Below are positions 54,701 to 63,900 of a DNA stretch of 64,000 nucleotides, in pieces; positions within the stretch are counted from its first letter, which is position 1, and the number at the start of each line of letters is the position of its first letter. This DNA is from Pseudomonas sp. URIL14HWK12:I12 (GTDB lineage Bacteria > Pseudomonadota > Gammaproteobacteria > Pseudomonadales > Pseudomonadaceae), in contig NZ_QEQL01000001.1 in NCBI RefSeq assembly GCF_003097135.1, forward strand, positions 186,001 to 250,000. Direction: 5' to 3'. The notes under the pieces are model-generated. The model saw nothing but the letters and a program-made list of their open reading frames with translations. It did no database searches and was not told where the DNA came from. The position numbers were made by a program, and so were the translations under genes.

Positions 54701-56313
54701 CCTCTGGGCAACGCGCGGCTTTGGCAGGCTGGGCGGTGGCCCTGGCAGTGGGCTGGGCCACTGTGGTTATCCCTGCCATCGGCCCGCGGATCGGGGCGTG
54801 GGCGGTGGCGTTGGTTGCAGCTTTGCTGGCCTTGGCTTATGGGCGAGTTTACCGCCGGCCACGCTCTGGTATACCCCTGCCGCAAGTTTCACGGCTGCCG
54901 GGCGCAGAGCACCCGCTGGCGCTGGTGTGCGGGGAGCACCTTGAGCAGTTGTTCGGCCGGCGCGGCGCCGACAGTTCGGGGTTGCGTCACGGGAAGGACT
55001 GCAGCTACCTCGCCGTTGGCCGTAGCGAGCGGCTGGGGCCGGTGGTGGCAGCGTTGATCGAGCGGCAACCTTGGCGTGCTCAGCAGTTGCGAGTGTTGTG
55101 GGTGGCGAACCCCGGGCAGATGGCCGATGCGAACGAGACTACCGTGTCGCTGCGCAACCTGCGGCGGCAGCTGGCGCAGCTGCATGAACAGGGCCTGGCC
55201 TTGCCGTTATTGATCGCCAGCTACCTGCCCGACGGTGCCGAAGGGCACGGCTGGTTCATCTGCCAGCGGGGGCAGGGCATGCAAAGTGAGCGCAGCGCCG
55301 AGCAACCCTCAGACCAACTGCGCGCGAGCTTGCATGTGCAGATGGTGACCCGGTGGTGGGCCGAGACTGTGGTACCGGCCTTATGTGACGGCAACAGCCG
55401 GTACCCGGCCTGCCCACCGGCGGCCTGTGCTGCGCTCAGTGTGCCGGGGCTGCCGGCTGAAGCGGGCCAATCGTTGTGGGCGCGCTGGGTGGCCCGGCAG
55501 GCGGGGGTACGGCCCCGGCCAGCACCACAGGCGCTGCCTACACACCTGCCATTGCCTGATCCTCTGTTGGGCCTGCACGTAGGCATACAGGTACGGCCTA
55601 TGCCGGGGCATTCATGGGCTGTAGCTATTTGGATGGCCGGCGTGGCAGCGGTGGCCGCCGTGGTCGGCGTCGCTTGGCACAACCACGCGTTGGTGCGCCA
55701 AGTCAGCCATGACCTGCAACAGTATCGAGCCCAGCCCGACCTGCTGGCTGCACGTTCGCAGCTCACCGCCGATCACCAGGAGCTCGCACGATACCAACGC
55801 GAAGGCGTTCCGCTGAATCTGGGGCTTGGCTTGTATCGAGGCGTTTGGCTGCTGGACAGGATCTCGCCTTGGCTGGTGCCCGGCCCTGCGGCTCACGAAC
55901 AGAAACAAGCGCTGCATTTGCCCAGCCGTGCGCTGTTTGCAAGCGGCAGTGCGGTATTGAACGAGCGAGCGGGCCCGGTGCTGTTCCAGGCGCTGATGGC
56001 TATCGCCGAGCACCACCGTGAAGGGGGGCTGATCATCGTCAGTGGCCATACCGACGACCGTGGCGGCGCGGTTGCGAACCTGCGGTTGTCCCGGGCACGG
56101 GCCATGGCTGTACGCGATTGGTTGCAGCGTACAGGCGGGCTGCCCGGGCACTGTTTCGCGGTGCAGGGGCTCGGGGCCAGCCAGCCGATGGCGAGTAACG
56201 ACGACGAACAGGGGCGCGCCGCCAACCGGCGCGTGGATATACGCCTGGTCCCTGAGGCAGGGGCATGCGCCGCTGCTGGTGGGGTGCCGGGCACTCTCGG
56301 GGCCAAGCCCTGA
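54697..56313 (+). CDS. T6SS-associated OmpA-domain membrane protein with TssM-like cytoplasmic segment
   Basis: 538 residues. Two helices at 8-50 (AALAGWAVALAVGWATVV, GAWAVALVAALLALAYG) are followed by a cytoplasmic region of about 250 residues, another helix at about 305-327 (SWAVAIWMAGVAAVAAVVGVAW) and a C-terminal OmpA peptidoglycan-binding domain (about 405-520; SGHTDDRGGAVANLRLSRARAMAVRDWL). TETTVSLRNLRRQLAQLHEQGLALPLLIASYLP (around residue 150) resembles the part of TssM just after its GTPase Walker motifs. The protein probably anchors the complex to the cell wall, as the OmpA part of evolved TssL or TagL does. ATGA overlap with tssL. Confidence 0.85.
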   Translation: MTSGQRAALAGWAVALAVGWATVVIPAIGPRIGAWAVALVAALLALAYGRVYRRPRSGIPLPQVSRLPGAEHPLALVCGEHLEQLFGRRGADSSGLRHGKDCSYLAVGRSERLGPVVAALIERQPWRAQQLRVLWVANPGQMADANETTVSLRNLRRQLAQLHEQGLALPLLIASYLPDGAEGHGWFICQRGQGMQSERSAEQPSDQLRASLHVQMVTRWWAETVVPALCDGNSRYPACPPAACAALSVPGLPAEAGQSLWARWVARQAGVRPRPAPQALPTHLPLPDPLLGLHVGIQVRPMPGHSWAVAIWMAGVAAVAAVVGVAWHNHALVRQVSHDLQQYRAQPDLLAARSQLTADHQELARYQREGVPLNLGLGLYRGVWLLDRISPWLVPGPAAHEQKQALHLPSRALFASGSAVLNERAGPVLFQALMAIAEHHREGGLIIVSGHTDDRGGAVANLRLSRARAMAVRDWLQRTGGLPGHCFAVQGLGASQPMASNDDEQGRAANRRVDIRLVPEAGACAAAGGVPGTLGAKP

Positions 56314-56334
56314 CTTAACGGCAAGGAGTGGAAA

Positions 56335-56826
56335 ATGGCGATTCCGGTTTATCTGTGGCTCAAGGATGACGGTGGCAGTGAAATCAAAGGCGAGGTCAGC
56401 ATCGTCAAGCGCGAAGGCTCTATCGAAGTGGTCGCGCTGGAGCACGGGGTCGCGATCCCAACCGATGACAGCTCAGGCGCCGTCACTGGAACACGCGTTC
56501 ACAAACCCTTCGTATTCACCAAACACATCGATTGCTCCTCCACCTATCTGTTCAAGGCCGTGACGACGGGGCAAACGCTTAAAGAAGCCAAGTTCTCGTT
56601 CTTCAAGATCAACAGCGCAGGCACCGAGGAGGAGTACTACAGCGTGACGCTGGAGAACGTAAAAGTGGCGAGCGTTGCCATGGCGATGCACCACGTCAAG
56701 GAGCCGAGTGCCCAGAAAAAAGGCCACGAGGAGGTGGTCGAGCTGCGTTACGAAAAGGCGACCTGGTTCTTCAAGGAAGGCAATCTGCAGCATAGCGACA
56801 GCTGGAATGAGCGCGTCTCAGGCTGA
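56335..56826 (+). CDS. hcp: T6SS tube protein Hcp
   Basis: 163 residues. Family features MAIPVYLWLKDDGGSEIKGEV, VHKPFVFTKHIDCSSTYLFKAVTTGQTLKEAKFSFFKI and EVVELRYEKATWFFKEGNLQHSDSWNE. Hcp hexamers stack to form the inner tube. GGAG lies 7 bases before the ATG. A hairpin follows (56848-56866). Confidence 0.96.
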   Translation: MAIPVYLWLKDDGGSEIKGEVSIVKREGSIEVVALEHGVAIPTDDSSGAVTGTRVHKPFVFTKHIDCSSTYLFKAVTTGQTLKEAKFSFFKINSAGTEEEYYSVTLENVKVASVAMAMHHVKEPSAQKKGHEEVVELRYEKATWFFKEGNLQHSDSWNERVSG

Positions 56827-56847
56827 AGGCTTCAACGTCATCCACGT

Positions 56848-56866
56848 GCGCGCCTGCCGGGCGCGC
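56848..56866 (+). terminator. Hairpin downstream of hcp
   Basis: GCGCGCC, 5-base loop, GGCGCGC without a T-tract, 21 bases after the hcp stop. It may be a partial terminator or an RNA-stabilising stem that raises hcp message level above its downstream neighbours. Confidence 0.4.
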
Positions 56867-56954
56867 CATGCTCATTCGAAGGTGGCATCAATGCTTGTAT
56901 CACTGCGGCGCTACGCCCGCTTTGCATCGCTGAACCCTGGCCAAGGCACCGCTC

Positions 56955-59426
56955 ATGGCTGACTCACGCTACAGCCTGGGCCTGGCCGGCTTGCGTCTTG
57001 ACGTGCTGAACCTGGAAGGCCACGAACACTTGAGCCAAGTGTTCGATTACCGCGTGCGCTGCACCAGCAGCCAGCACGACATTGGTAGGGAGCAGGTGCT
57101 TACTCAGCCTGCGGCGCTGCAGTTCTGGAGTGCATTGCCCTCCCAAGGGCTATTACGCACGGTGCACGGCGTCATCACCGGCTTCGCACACTTGCGTACC
57201 TCGGTAGACGAGACGCTCTACGAGTTCACGCTGCAGCCTCGCCTTGCCCTGCTGTCCAGGGGCCAGGGCAGCCACCTGTACCGTAACCTTTCGGTGCCGC
57301 AAATTGTCGAGCAGGTGCTGTGCCAGCGCCACGGCTGGCCGGCACTGGGCTTGCAAGCCGATAAGCTGCTACACAGTCACCCGGCATTGGAGCAGGTGAT
57401 CCAGTTCGAGGAGAGCGACTTGGCGTTCATCGAGCGCTTACTCGCCGAAGCAGGCATCTGGTACCGGCTCCAGAGGCATGAAACGCTTGACTGCGAAGTG
57501 ATGGTGCTGGGCGACCGTGCCGCTGAGCATTACCTGCCGTCGGTGACATTGCCGGTGCGACCGCGCAGCGGCCAGGTCACCGACCAGGCTGCGGTCTGGG
57601 GCATGCAGAGCGTGCATCAGGTCGTCGAGCAGAGTGCCAGTGTGCACCACTATGCGTACCGCCAGCGCCAGGACGAACAAGACGTGCCGCAATGGCTGCG
57701 GGTCGACGACACCAACAGCGATTTCGGTAGCCTCAGTGTGCAAGGGACCTATGGCGATGCCTGCCACCTGGGGCTGGCCTATGAAGCCAAAGGCCACGAG
57801 AACCAGGCTCGCGCGCTGTTCACCGAAAACAGCGGCTTGCGTGCCGCGCACCAATGCCACGAGCGCTACCTGAACCAGCGCACTCGACTGCGTGGCACCA
57901 CCAGCGACCTGCGCATCGTGCCGGGCCGCGTGCTGAAGCTGGACTACCCACCCGGTGGGCATGCCTTGGAGCCTGGGTTGCTGCAGCCGGGGCTGCTGAT
58001 AACCGACATCCACGTCACCGGCGCCCGTGATAACGACCTGGCCATCCAGTTTGAAGGCATGCCCCACGGCGCGGTCGAGTTTCGCCCGCGCGCCAGGCCC
58101 AAGCCGGTGATGGCTGGCACGTTGGCCGCGTTCGTCAGCGCCGCACAGCCGCCAGAGGCCGACCTTGACCAAGACGGCCATTACCAAGTGCATTTCGCCT
58201 TCGACCGGCGCGAGCGCACACCCGAATCAGCCAGCAAGCCGCTGCGCCTCGCCCGGCCGTACGCGGGCAAACGCTACGGCCTGCACATGCCCCTCAGGCC
58301 CGGTACCGAGGTTGCCATAGCGTTCGAGCAAGGCGACCCGGACCGGCCCTACATTGCCCACGCCATGCACGACCGCTGCCTGGCTGATCTCGTCACCCGC
58401 GCCAACCAGACCCGCAACGTCCTGCGTACACCGGCCAACAACAAGCTGCGCATGGAGGACAAACCCGGTGCCGAGCACATCAAGCTCAGCACCGAAGGCG
58501 GTGGCAAGAGCCAGCTTAACCTCGGGCATCTGGTGGGCAGCGACCCCGCTCAGGTACGCGGTGAAGGTTTCGAGCTGCGTACCGACGCTCGCGGGGCGAT
58601 CCGCGCCGGGCAGGGCCTGCTCATCAGTGCCGACCCTCAAGCTCACGCCCAGGGCGCGGTGCTGGAGATGGGCGCTGCCCTCGAGCAGTTGAGCGCTTCG
58701 CTGCAGTTGGTCAAGGCGCTGGCGCACAGCGTAGCGGCTGCAGGTGCCAGCTGCGCCGATGAGCAGGCCCAGCGCGGCCTGGAAGAGGCGTTGAACATGC
58801 TGCAGGGCGCAGGGCTGATCGCCACGGCGCCGGCTGGGGTGGCGGTAGTGACGCCCAGCCAACTGCAGCTGTCGGCCGGCGGCAATCTGATCGCCACCGC
58901 CGGCGACAGCGCTGACCTCAGCGTAGGGAAACGCCTGGCGATGGCTGCCGGCGAGCAGGTCAGCCTGTTCGCGCAAAACGCAGGTATGCAGCTGGTTGCA
59001 GGCCAGGGCGATGTGCAGGTCCACGCCAAGCGAGCGAGCCTGGATCTACAGGCGCAGCACAACATCAACATCGCCGCCCACCAAGGGGAGATGCGGGTGC
59101 AGGCCGAGCAGGGCATCACCCTGTCCAGCCGCGGCGCTTATATCACCCTCAAGGATGGCTGCATCGAAATCGGTGCCCCGGGCAAGGTGGTGGTGCGCAA
59201 CGACGACGTGCAGTGGGGTGCAAGCGCCGCCAAAGGTTTCTGTGCAGTGCCGCTGCAAAGCGAAACCTTCGTGCACCAGGCGCTCAATACCCGCTTTCAG
59301 GTCACTGACAGCCCAACGGGGGCGCCTAGGCAGGACGTGGCCTACTGCGTCAGCTCAGGTGAAAGCGCTGCGGCAGAAGGCCCCCCAGGCGGCGCAGCCC
59401 CAGCTGTCGCGACAGACAGTGACTGA
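56955..59426 (+). CDS. vgrG: T6SS spike protein VgrG
   Basis: 823 residues. The gp27-like N-terminal part (SRYSLGLAGLRLDVLNLEGHEHLSQVFDYRVRC; QFEESDLAFIERLLAEAGIWYRLQ) is followed by a gp5-like OB/needle region (LRPGTEVAIAFEQGDPDRPYIAHAMHD) and a DUF2345 repeat region (about 640-760; AGEQVSLFAQNAGMQLVAGQGDVQVHAKRASLDLQ; ITLKDGCIEIGAPGKVVVRN). A short Ala/Pro-rich tail of about 50 residues ends the protein; I see no enzyme domain in it. AAGG lies 8 bases before the ATG. Confidence 0.96.
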   Translation: MADSRYSLGLAGLRLDVLNLEGHEHLSQVFDYRVRCTSSQHDIGREQVLTQPAALQFWSALPSQGLLRTVHGVITGFAHLRTSVDETLYEFTLQPRLALLSRGQGSHLYRNLSVPQIVEQVLCQRHGWPALGLQADKLLHSHPALEQVIQFEESDLAFIERLLAEAGIWYRLQRHETLDCEVMVLGDRAAEHYLPSVTLPVRPRSGQVTDQAAVWGMQSVHQVVEQSASVHHYAYRQRQDEQDVPQWLRVDDTNSDFGSLSVQGTYGDACHLGLAYEAKGHENQARALFTENSGLRAAHQCHERYLNQRTRLRGTTSDLRIVPGRVLKLDYPPGGHALEPGLLQPGLLITDIHVTGARDNDLAIQFEGMPHGAVEFRPRARPKPVMAGTLAAFVSAAQPPEADLDQDGHYQVHFAFDRRERTPESASKPLRLARPYAGKRYGLHMPLRPGTEVAIAFEQGDPDRPYIAHAMHDRCLADLVTRANQTRNVLRTPANNKLRMEDKPGAEHIKLSTEGGGKSQLNLGHLVGSDPAQVRGEGFELRTDARGAIRAGQGLLISADPQAHAQGAVLEMGAALEQLSASLQLVKALAHSVAAAGASCADEQAQRGLEEALNMLQGAGLIATAPAGVAVVTPSQLQLSAGGNLIATAGDSADLSVGKRLAMAAGEQVSLFAQNAGMQLVAGQGDVQVHAKRASLDLQAQHNINIAAHQGEMRVQAEQGITLSSRGAYITLKDGCIEIGAPGKVVVRNDDVQWGASAAKGFCAVPLQSETFVHQALNTRFQVTDSPTGAPRQDVAYCVSSGESAAAEGPPGGAAPAVATDSD

Positions 59427-59560
59427 CCGAATCGTCGCCTCAAGCCCCCGCGTGAGGCTGGGGCGATCAATCGCTTCCACAGTGCCGTCGGCAAACGGAT
59501 AGACCGCTCTCAGGCTGCCTGGCCCACTGCATTACCACCCACTGCATAAGGATGGTTTAC

Positions 59561-59827
59561 GTGTCGAACAGCATCATCAGGCAATCGGACAGCCTGGCTT
59601 CCGGCGGCAAGGTTCTGGGCGGTAGCGCCTCGCTGCGTTTTGGCGGGCTGGCCGTCGCCCGTGTGGGCGACGCTGTGAGTTGCCCGATACCCGGCCATGG
59701 TTTGAATGCCATCGCCCAGGGCGATTCAGGGTTCACCGATGCGGGGTTGGCCGTTGCCTTGCACGGCCACCTCTGTGAATGCGGCTGCAGTTTGGTGAGC
59801 TCATTGCCGTGGGCTGGGCGCCGGTAA
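59561..59827 (+). CDS. T6SS PAAR-domain spike tip protein
   Basis: 88 residues: GGKVLGGSASLRFGGLAVARVGDAVSCPIPGHGLNAIAQGDSGFTDAGLAVALHGHLCECGCSLVSSLP is a complete PAAR domain with the zinc ligands Cys and His (SCPIPGHG, ALHGHLCECGC). I chose the GTG at 59561 (product SNSIIRQSD...) because AAGGA (59548-59552) lies 8 bases before it; the ATG at 59552 overlaps that site and cannot use it. It sharpens the VgrG tip and may carry an effector, but has no extension. Confidence 0.9.
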   Translation: MSNSIIRQSDSLASGGKVLGGSASLRFGGLAVARVGDAVSCPIPGHGLNAIAQGDSGFTDAGLAVALHGHLCECGCSLVSSLPWAGRR

Positions 59828-60996
59828 TGGCGGGCCCGCACGACGGTGTTCCCGCTGCACAGCCGCTGCCCAAAGCGCCCAATGTGCTGTTGCTCGCTGC
59901 CACGACAACCGGGGCCGTTCTTACAACAGTCGGAGGGTTGACCGTCTTATGGCCCAGCGATGGCAGCTTGCCCAGCCAGACCTACTGGATGCTGGTGGCT
60001 GTGCTCACCGCAGCAGGGGGAGTGCTGCTGGCGCTGCGGCTGCTGGTGCATGAGCGCAAGCGAGAACAGGTGCTGCTATGGAACAGCTGCCGCGAACAGT
60101 GGCTGGGCCAGCGGGTGCGTGCCTGGCAACAGCCGGCGAAAGTGGTGGCGCTCGCCTACAGCACGGCGGCGGGCAACCGCTGCCTCGCCCAGGCCCTGAG
60201 GGCAAAAGGGCCGGTGCTGCAGCCGGTTTATGTAGATGCGCTGGGCGCTTGCGTGACGTTCAGCGCCCTACGGGGCTACGTGCCCACCCTGTGCCTGCAG
60301 GCGTACCGCCGGCGGCTCGCCCAGGAACTTGGCGCGGTACTGGCCCCCTTGGCACCGGCCATGGAGCACTTGGCCGGCCACCGCCTGGCTGTGCGGGTGC
60401 GGCATGACCGACAACTCGCGGATGCAGAGATCGAGCAATTGCTGGTTCGGTTGTTGCCACCCCAGGCGCGGGCCACCGCCCCGGTGTTCGCGCACCATGA
60501 AGACGGGTTCCTTTGGCTGGGGCCCTGGCTGGATGCCCATGCGCCTGCGCCCTGGCTGCTGTGCATCGATTTCAACCTGTTCCTGATGCCCCATGCTGGC
60601 CAGGCAGAAGGTGTAAGTGCCGTGTTGCTGGCGCACCCGAGTGTCGGTTGCGAGGGCCTTGCAGCGCTGCACAGGCCGATCTCCAGCCAAGCCGCTGCCG
60701 ATTGCCTGGCCCAAGCCTGCGCCGCGAGCGAGGCGAGCCCGTCATCGGCTTGGCTCGCCTGCCGGGGCCAAGCGCACTCTACATCGATTGCCCTGGCCAA
60801 CGTGGGCATCGCAGCCTCGCAGCAACATGCCCTCGATCTCCAGTTAGGCCATGGAGGGACTGCGATGGCAGCGCTGCTGCTGATCACCGCTTGCGAGCAG
60901 GCCCATGCCCAGGAGCAGGCGCAGCTGCTGCTATTTACCGATCGAACATTACAAGCCTGCGTGGTGCGACCCTGCGGTAAGGAGGCCCAGGCATGA
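59827..60996 (+). CDS. T6SS-linked two-helix membrane protein of unknown function, 389 aa
   Basis: Two N-terminal helices (about 19-42, NVLLLAATTTGAVLTTVGGL; and 53-75, YWMLVAVLTAAGGVLLALRLL) precede a basic junction (HERKREQ) and about 300 soluble residues. These include VVALAYSTAAGNRCLAQALRA, LAPAMEHLAGHRLAVRVRHDRQLADAEIEQLLVRLLPPQ and GLAALHRPISSQAAADCLAQAC. I recognise no family. Its ATG shares a base with the PAAR stop (TAATG) and its stop overlaps the tssM start (ATGA), so it is made in step with the membrane complex. It could be an accessory of TssM, a chaperone, or the immunity protein of an unseen effector. Confidence 0.75.
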   Translation: MAGPHDGVPAAQPLPKAPNVLLLAATTTGAVLTTVGGLTVLWPSDGSLPSQTYWMLVAVLTAAGGVLLALRLLVHERKREQVLLWNSCREQWLGQRVRAWQQPAKVVALAYSTAAGNRCLAQALRAKGPVLQPVYVDALGACVTFSALRGYVPTLCLQAYRRRLAQELGAVLAPLAPAMEHLAGHRLAVRVRHDRQLADAEIEQLLVRLLPPQARATAPVFAHHEDGFLWLGPWLDAHAPAPWLLCIDFNLFLMPHAGQAEGVSAVLLAHPSVGCEGLAALHRPISSQAAADCLAQACAASEASPSSAWLACRGQAHSTSIALANVGIAASQQHALDLQLGHGGTAMAALLLITACEQAHAQEQAQLLLFTDRTLQACVVRPCGKEAQA

Positions 60997-63900
60997 GCCT
61001 GAAGAAAGCGATGTTCTGGCTGTTGGTGGTGGGCGTGAGTGGTGGGGGCATGGCCTTGCTGTGGCTGGACAACCCGCTGAACGCCGGCTGGGATGACAGC
61101 CTGCGCCAGCGCTGGAGCGTATTGCTGCTACTGACCTGCCTGGTGGCGGTAGTGATCGATGGCTTTAGCGTGCTGGCACTGGCGCGGTTGAGCGCAATGC
61201 GGTTCCTTGCGCTCTGCCAGCAAGGGGGTTCGCCAATGGCCACGCCTTACCGGCAAAACCTCGATCAAGCGTTGCCAGTGTGTGATGTCGAGCCCCTGCG
61301 CAGCCTGTTGCGGTTTCGTCACGGGCGCAGGTGGCGCAGCAAGGTGCGGCTTGTGCTGGTGGTCGGCGAACCAGCCCAGGTGCAGGCCCTGGCACCTGGG
61401 CTTGCGACCGATCAATGGCAAGAGGCCGGGGGTGTGGTGCTGCTGCATGGGGGCAGCGTGCAAACCCCTGATTGCCAAGCCTGGACGCTGTGGCGGGCGC
61501 TGTGCCGCAGGCGGCCAGTGGATCAGATCGTCTGGGCGGTGGCTGCAGAGCACCGTGCTCAGGTCGCTTTTTTGAATAACGGCTTGCGGGAGCTGGAGCA
61601 GCGTGCGCGCGCATGGACCTGGCAGGCCCCGGTGCACCTGTGGGTGATCCAGGGCGAAGCAGTGTCTGAGCACAGCCCGGATGCCGGCGCCGTGCTTGAC
61701 CCCTGCCAGCCCGCTGAGCGGTGGGCCGTAACGCTTCAGGCACAGGCCACTTCACTCCTCAAACGCAGCCTGCTGTGCTTGGGCCAGCAACGAACCCAGG
61801 CCGGCCTGTATGCGCTCGGGTTAAGTTGGCACCTTCGCCAAGGCTTGGCGCAGCAGTGGTGCAAGGCGCTGCACGATCAGCAACCGCACCTGGGCGGGCG
61901 GGGCGTGCCGATTCGTGGGCTTTGGTTCAGCCAGCCCCTGCCACGCGATGCGCATTGCCAACCCAATGCCTGGCAACGCCATGGCAGCTGGGCCAGGCTG
62001 TTGGCCGATCGCTACCCCGCCAGGCGCGTTGGATGGGTGTCGGCCCGCAGCGCACGTTGGGCCGGTGTGGCGGCACTGGTTGTTGCGCTGGGGGCAGTGG
62101 CTGCCAGTTGGTCGGGCAATATGGGGCTGTTGAGCCAAGCGGGCCAGGCGCTGGCTACCAATACATTGGATAGCTTGCTGCCAGTCACCCGGACACTCAC
62201 CGCCCATGCCGCCCACGGCAGCCCCTGGCACCAGCGTTTCGGCCTGGATCGTTCAACTGCTGTGCTCCAACGCCTCTGGCCGTTTTATACCGTCGCCAAT
62301 CAGGCCGAGTTGGCCGGGCCAACCCTGGCGCACCTGGAGGCCGTACTGCGCGACCTGGATCAATGGCCCGCGGGCGCTTTGGCACGGCAGGTGCGGGCTG
62401 AGCGCGGTTATGAGGCGCTCAAGGCCTATCTGATGTTGACCGACCCCCAGCGGCTTGAGCCCGATTCCCTCCAAGCCCTGGGCGCCAGCCAACAGCTCAA
62501 CCCCGAAGCGTGGGCTTTCTACCTCCAGCAGTTGCGGGCCTATCCGTCGCTGGCGCCGGTGCGAAACGAGGGGTTGGTGAGGCTCGCCCGGCAACGCCTG
62601 CTGGCTGAATTGGGCCAACGCAACGCCGAACAGAACCTCTACCAGGCGGCGATGGCTGAGGCGCTCGGCAGCTATCCAGACCTGGGGCTCGCGCAACTGG
62701 CCCCCAACACGGACGCCGCGTTGCTTTACCACAGTGAACAGACGGTGCCTGGCCAGTTCACTCGCCAAGCCTGGGAGGGCAGCGTGCGCCAGGCGTTAGC
62801 CCGCACTGCACGGGCCCGCCGTGAGCAGATCGATTGGGTCCTGGCCGAGCCAGACGGGCAAGCTGCGCCACCGCTGGACGCAGATGCATTGCGTAGGCGC
62901 CTGGAGGCGCGATACTGGCGGGACTACACCCAGGCCTGGCAACGGTTTCTCAATGATCTGCGCTGGCGCGACACCGATACCGTTGAAGCCGTAGCCATCC
63001 AGTTGAGCCTGCTCAGCGATGCCCACGCATCACCGCTGAGGGCGCTTTTCGACAACCTGACCTGGCATGCCGAGGCTGGTCGTGAACGCGCAGCGCTGGG
63101 CGAGAGCCTGCTGGCGTCGGCACAGGAGATGATTGGCAAGCCCGTAAAAGTGACCGGCCCTCCCAGCGGCCCACTCGATGCCGCTTTCGGCCCGCTGCTG
63201 GCACTGCGAGATGCAAGTGCGAGTGGCCCGAACCTCGCTGGTTGGTTCACTCAGGTGGCCCGGCTTCGCCTTCGCCTGCAACAGATCAGCAGCGCAGCCG
63301 ACCCACAGGCCGTCACTCAGGCTTTAGCCCAAGGTGTGTTTCAGGGCAGGGAAGCGGACATCGTTGCGCCCCGGGCCTATGGCCAACTGCTTGCGGCCAG
63401 CCTGGGCGCGCCCTGGAGTGGGGCAGGGCAAGCGCTGTTCGCGCAGCCGCTCGAACAGGCCTGGCAACGCCTGCTGCAGCCGGCGGCCCAAGGCATCAAC
63501 CGGCAGTGGCGCGAAGCGGTCGTGGCGCCTTGGAACAGTGCGTTGAGCGGCCGTTACCCTTTTGCAGACACCACCACCGACGCGTCTCTGGCGTTTCTGG
63601 GACAGATGATTCGCGCCGACAGCGGCCGCATCGAGCGCTTTGTACAGCAGGAGTTGGCAGGTGTGTTGCGTAAACAGGGCAACCGTTGGGTAGTCGATGC
63701 CGACAATAGCCAGGGCCTGCGTTTGAACCCAGCGTTCCTGAATGCCCTGGCCACGCTGGATCGTGTGGCGCAGGTTGTGTTCAGCGACGGCAACCAAGGC
63801 CTGACCTTCGAACTCTCAGGCCAGCCGGCGCGGGACGTGGTGCAGAGCACATTGAGCGTTGACGGCCGTCGCCACCATTACTTCAACCACAAGCCCCGCT

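Noticed and set aside
56891..56962. A 23-aa frame between hcp and vgrG overlapping the vgrG start
   Set aside because: No ribosome-binding site and unremarkable composition; expected by chance in GC-rich DNA.
59152..59426. An effector domain fused to the VgrG C terminus
   Set aside because: Only about 50 low-complexity Ala/Pro/Gly-rich residues follow the DUF2345 region; no catalytic motif is visible.
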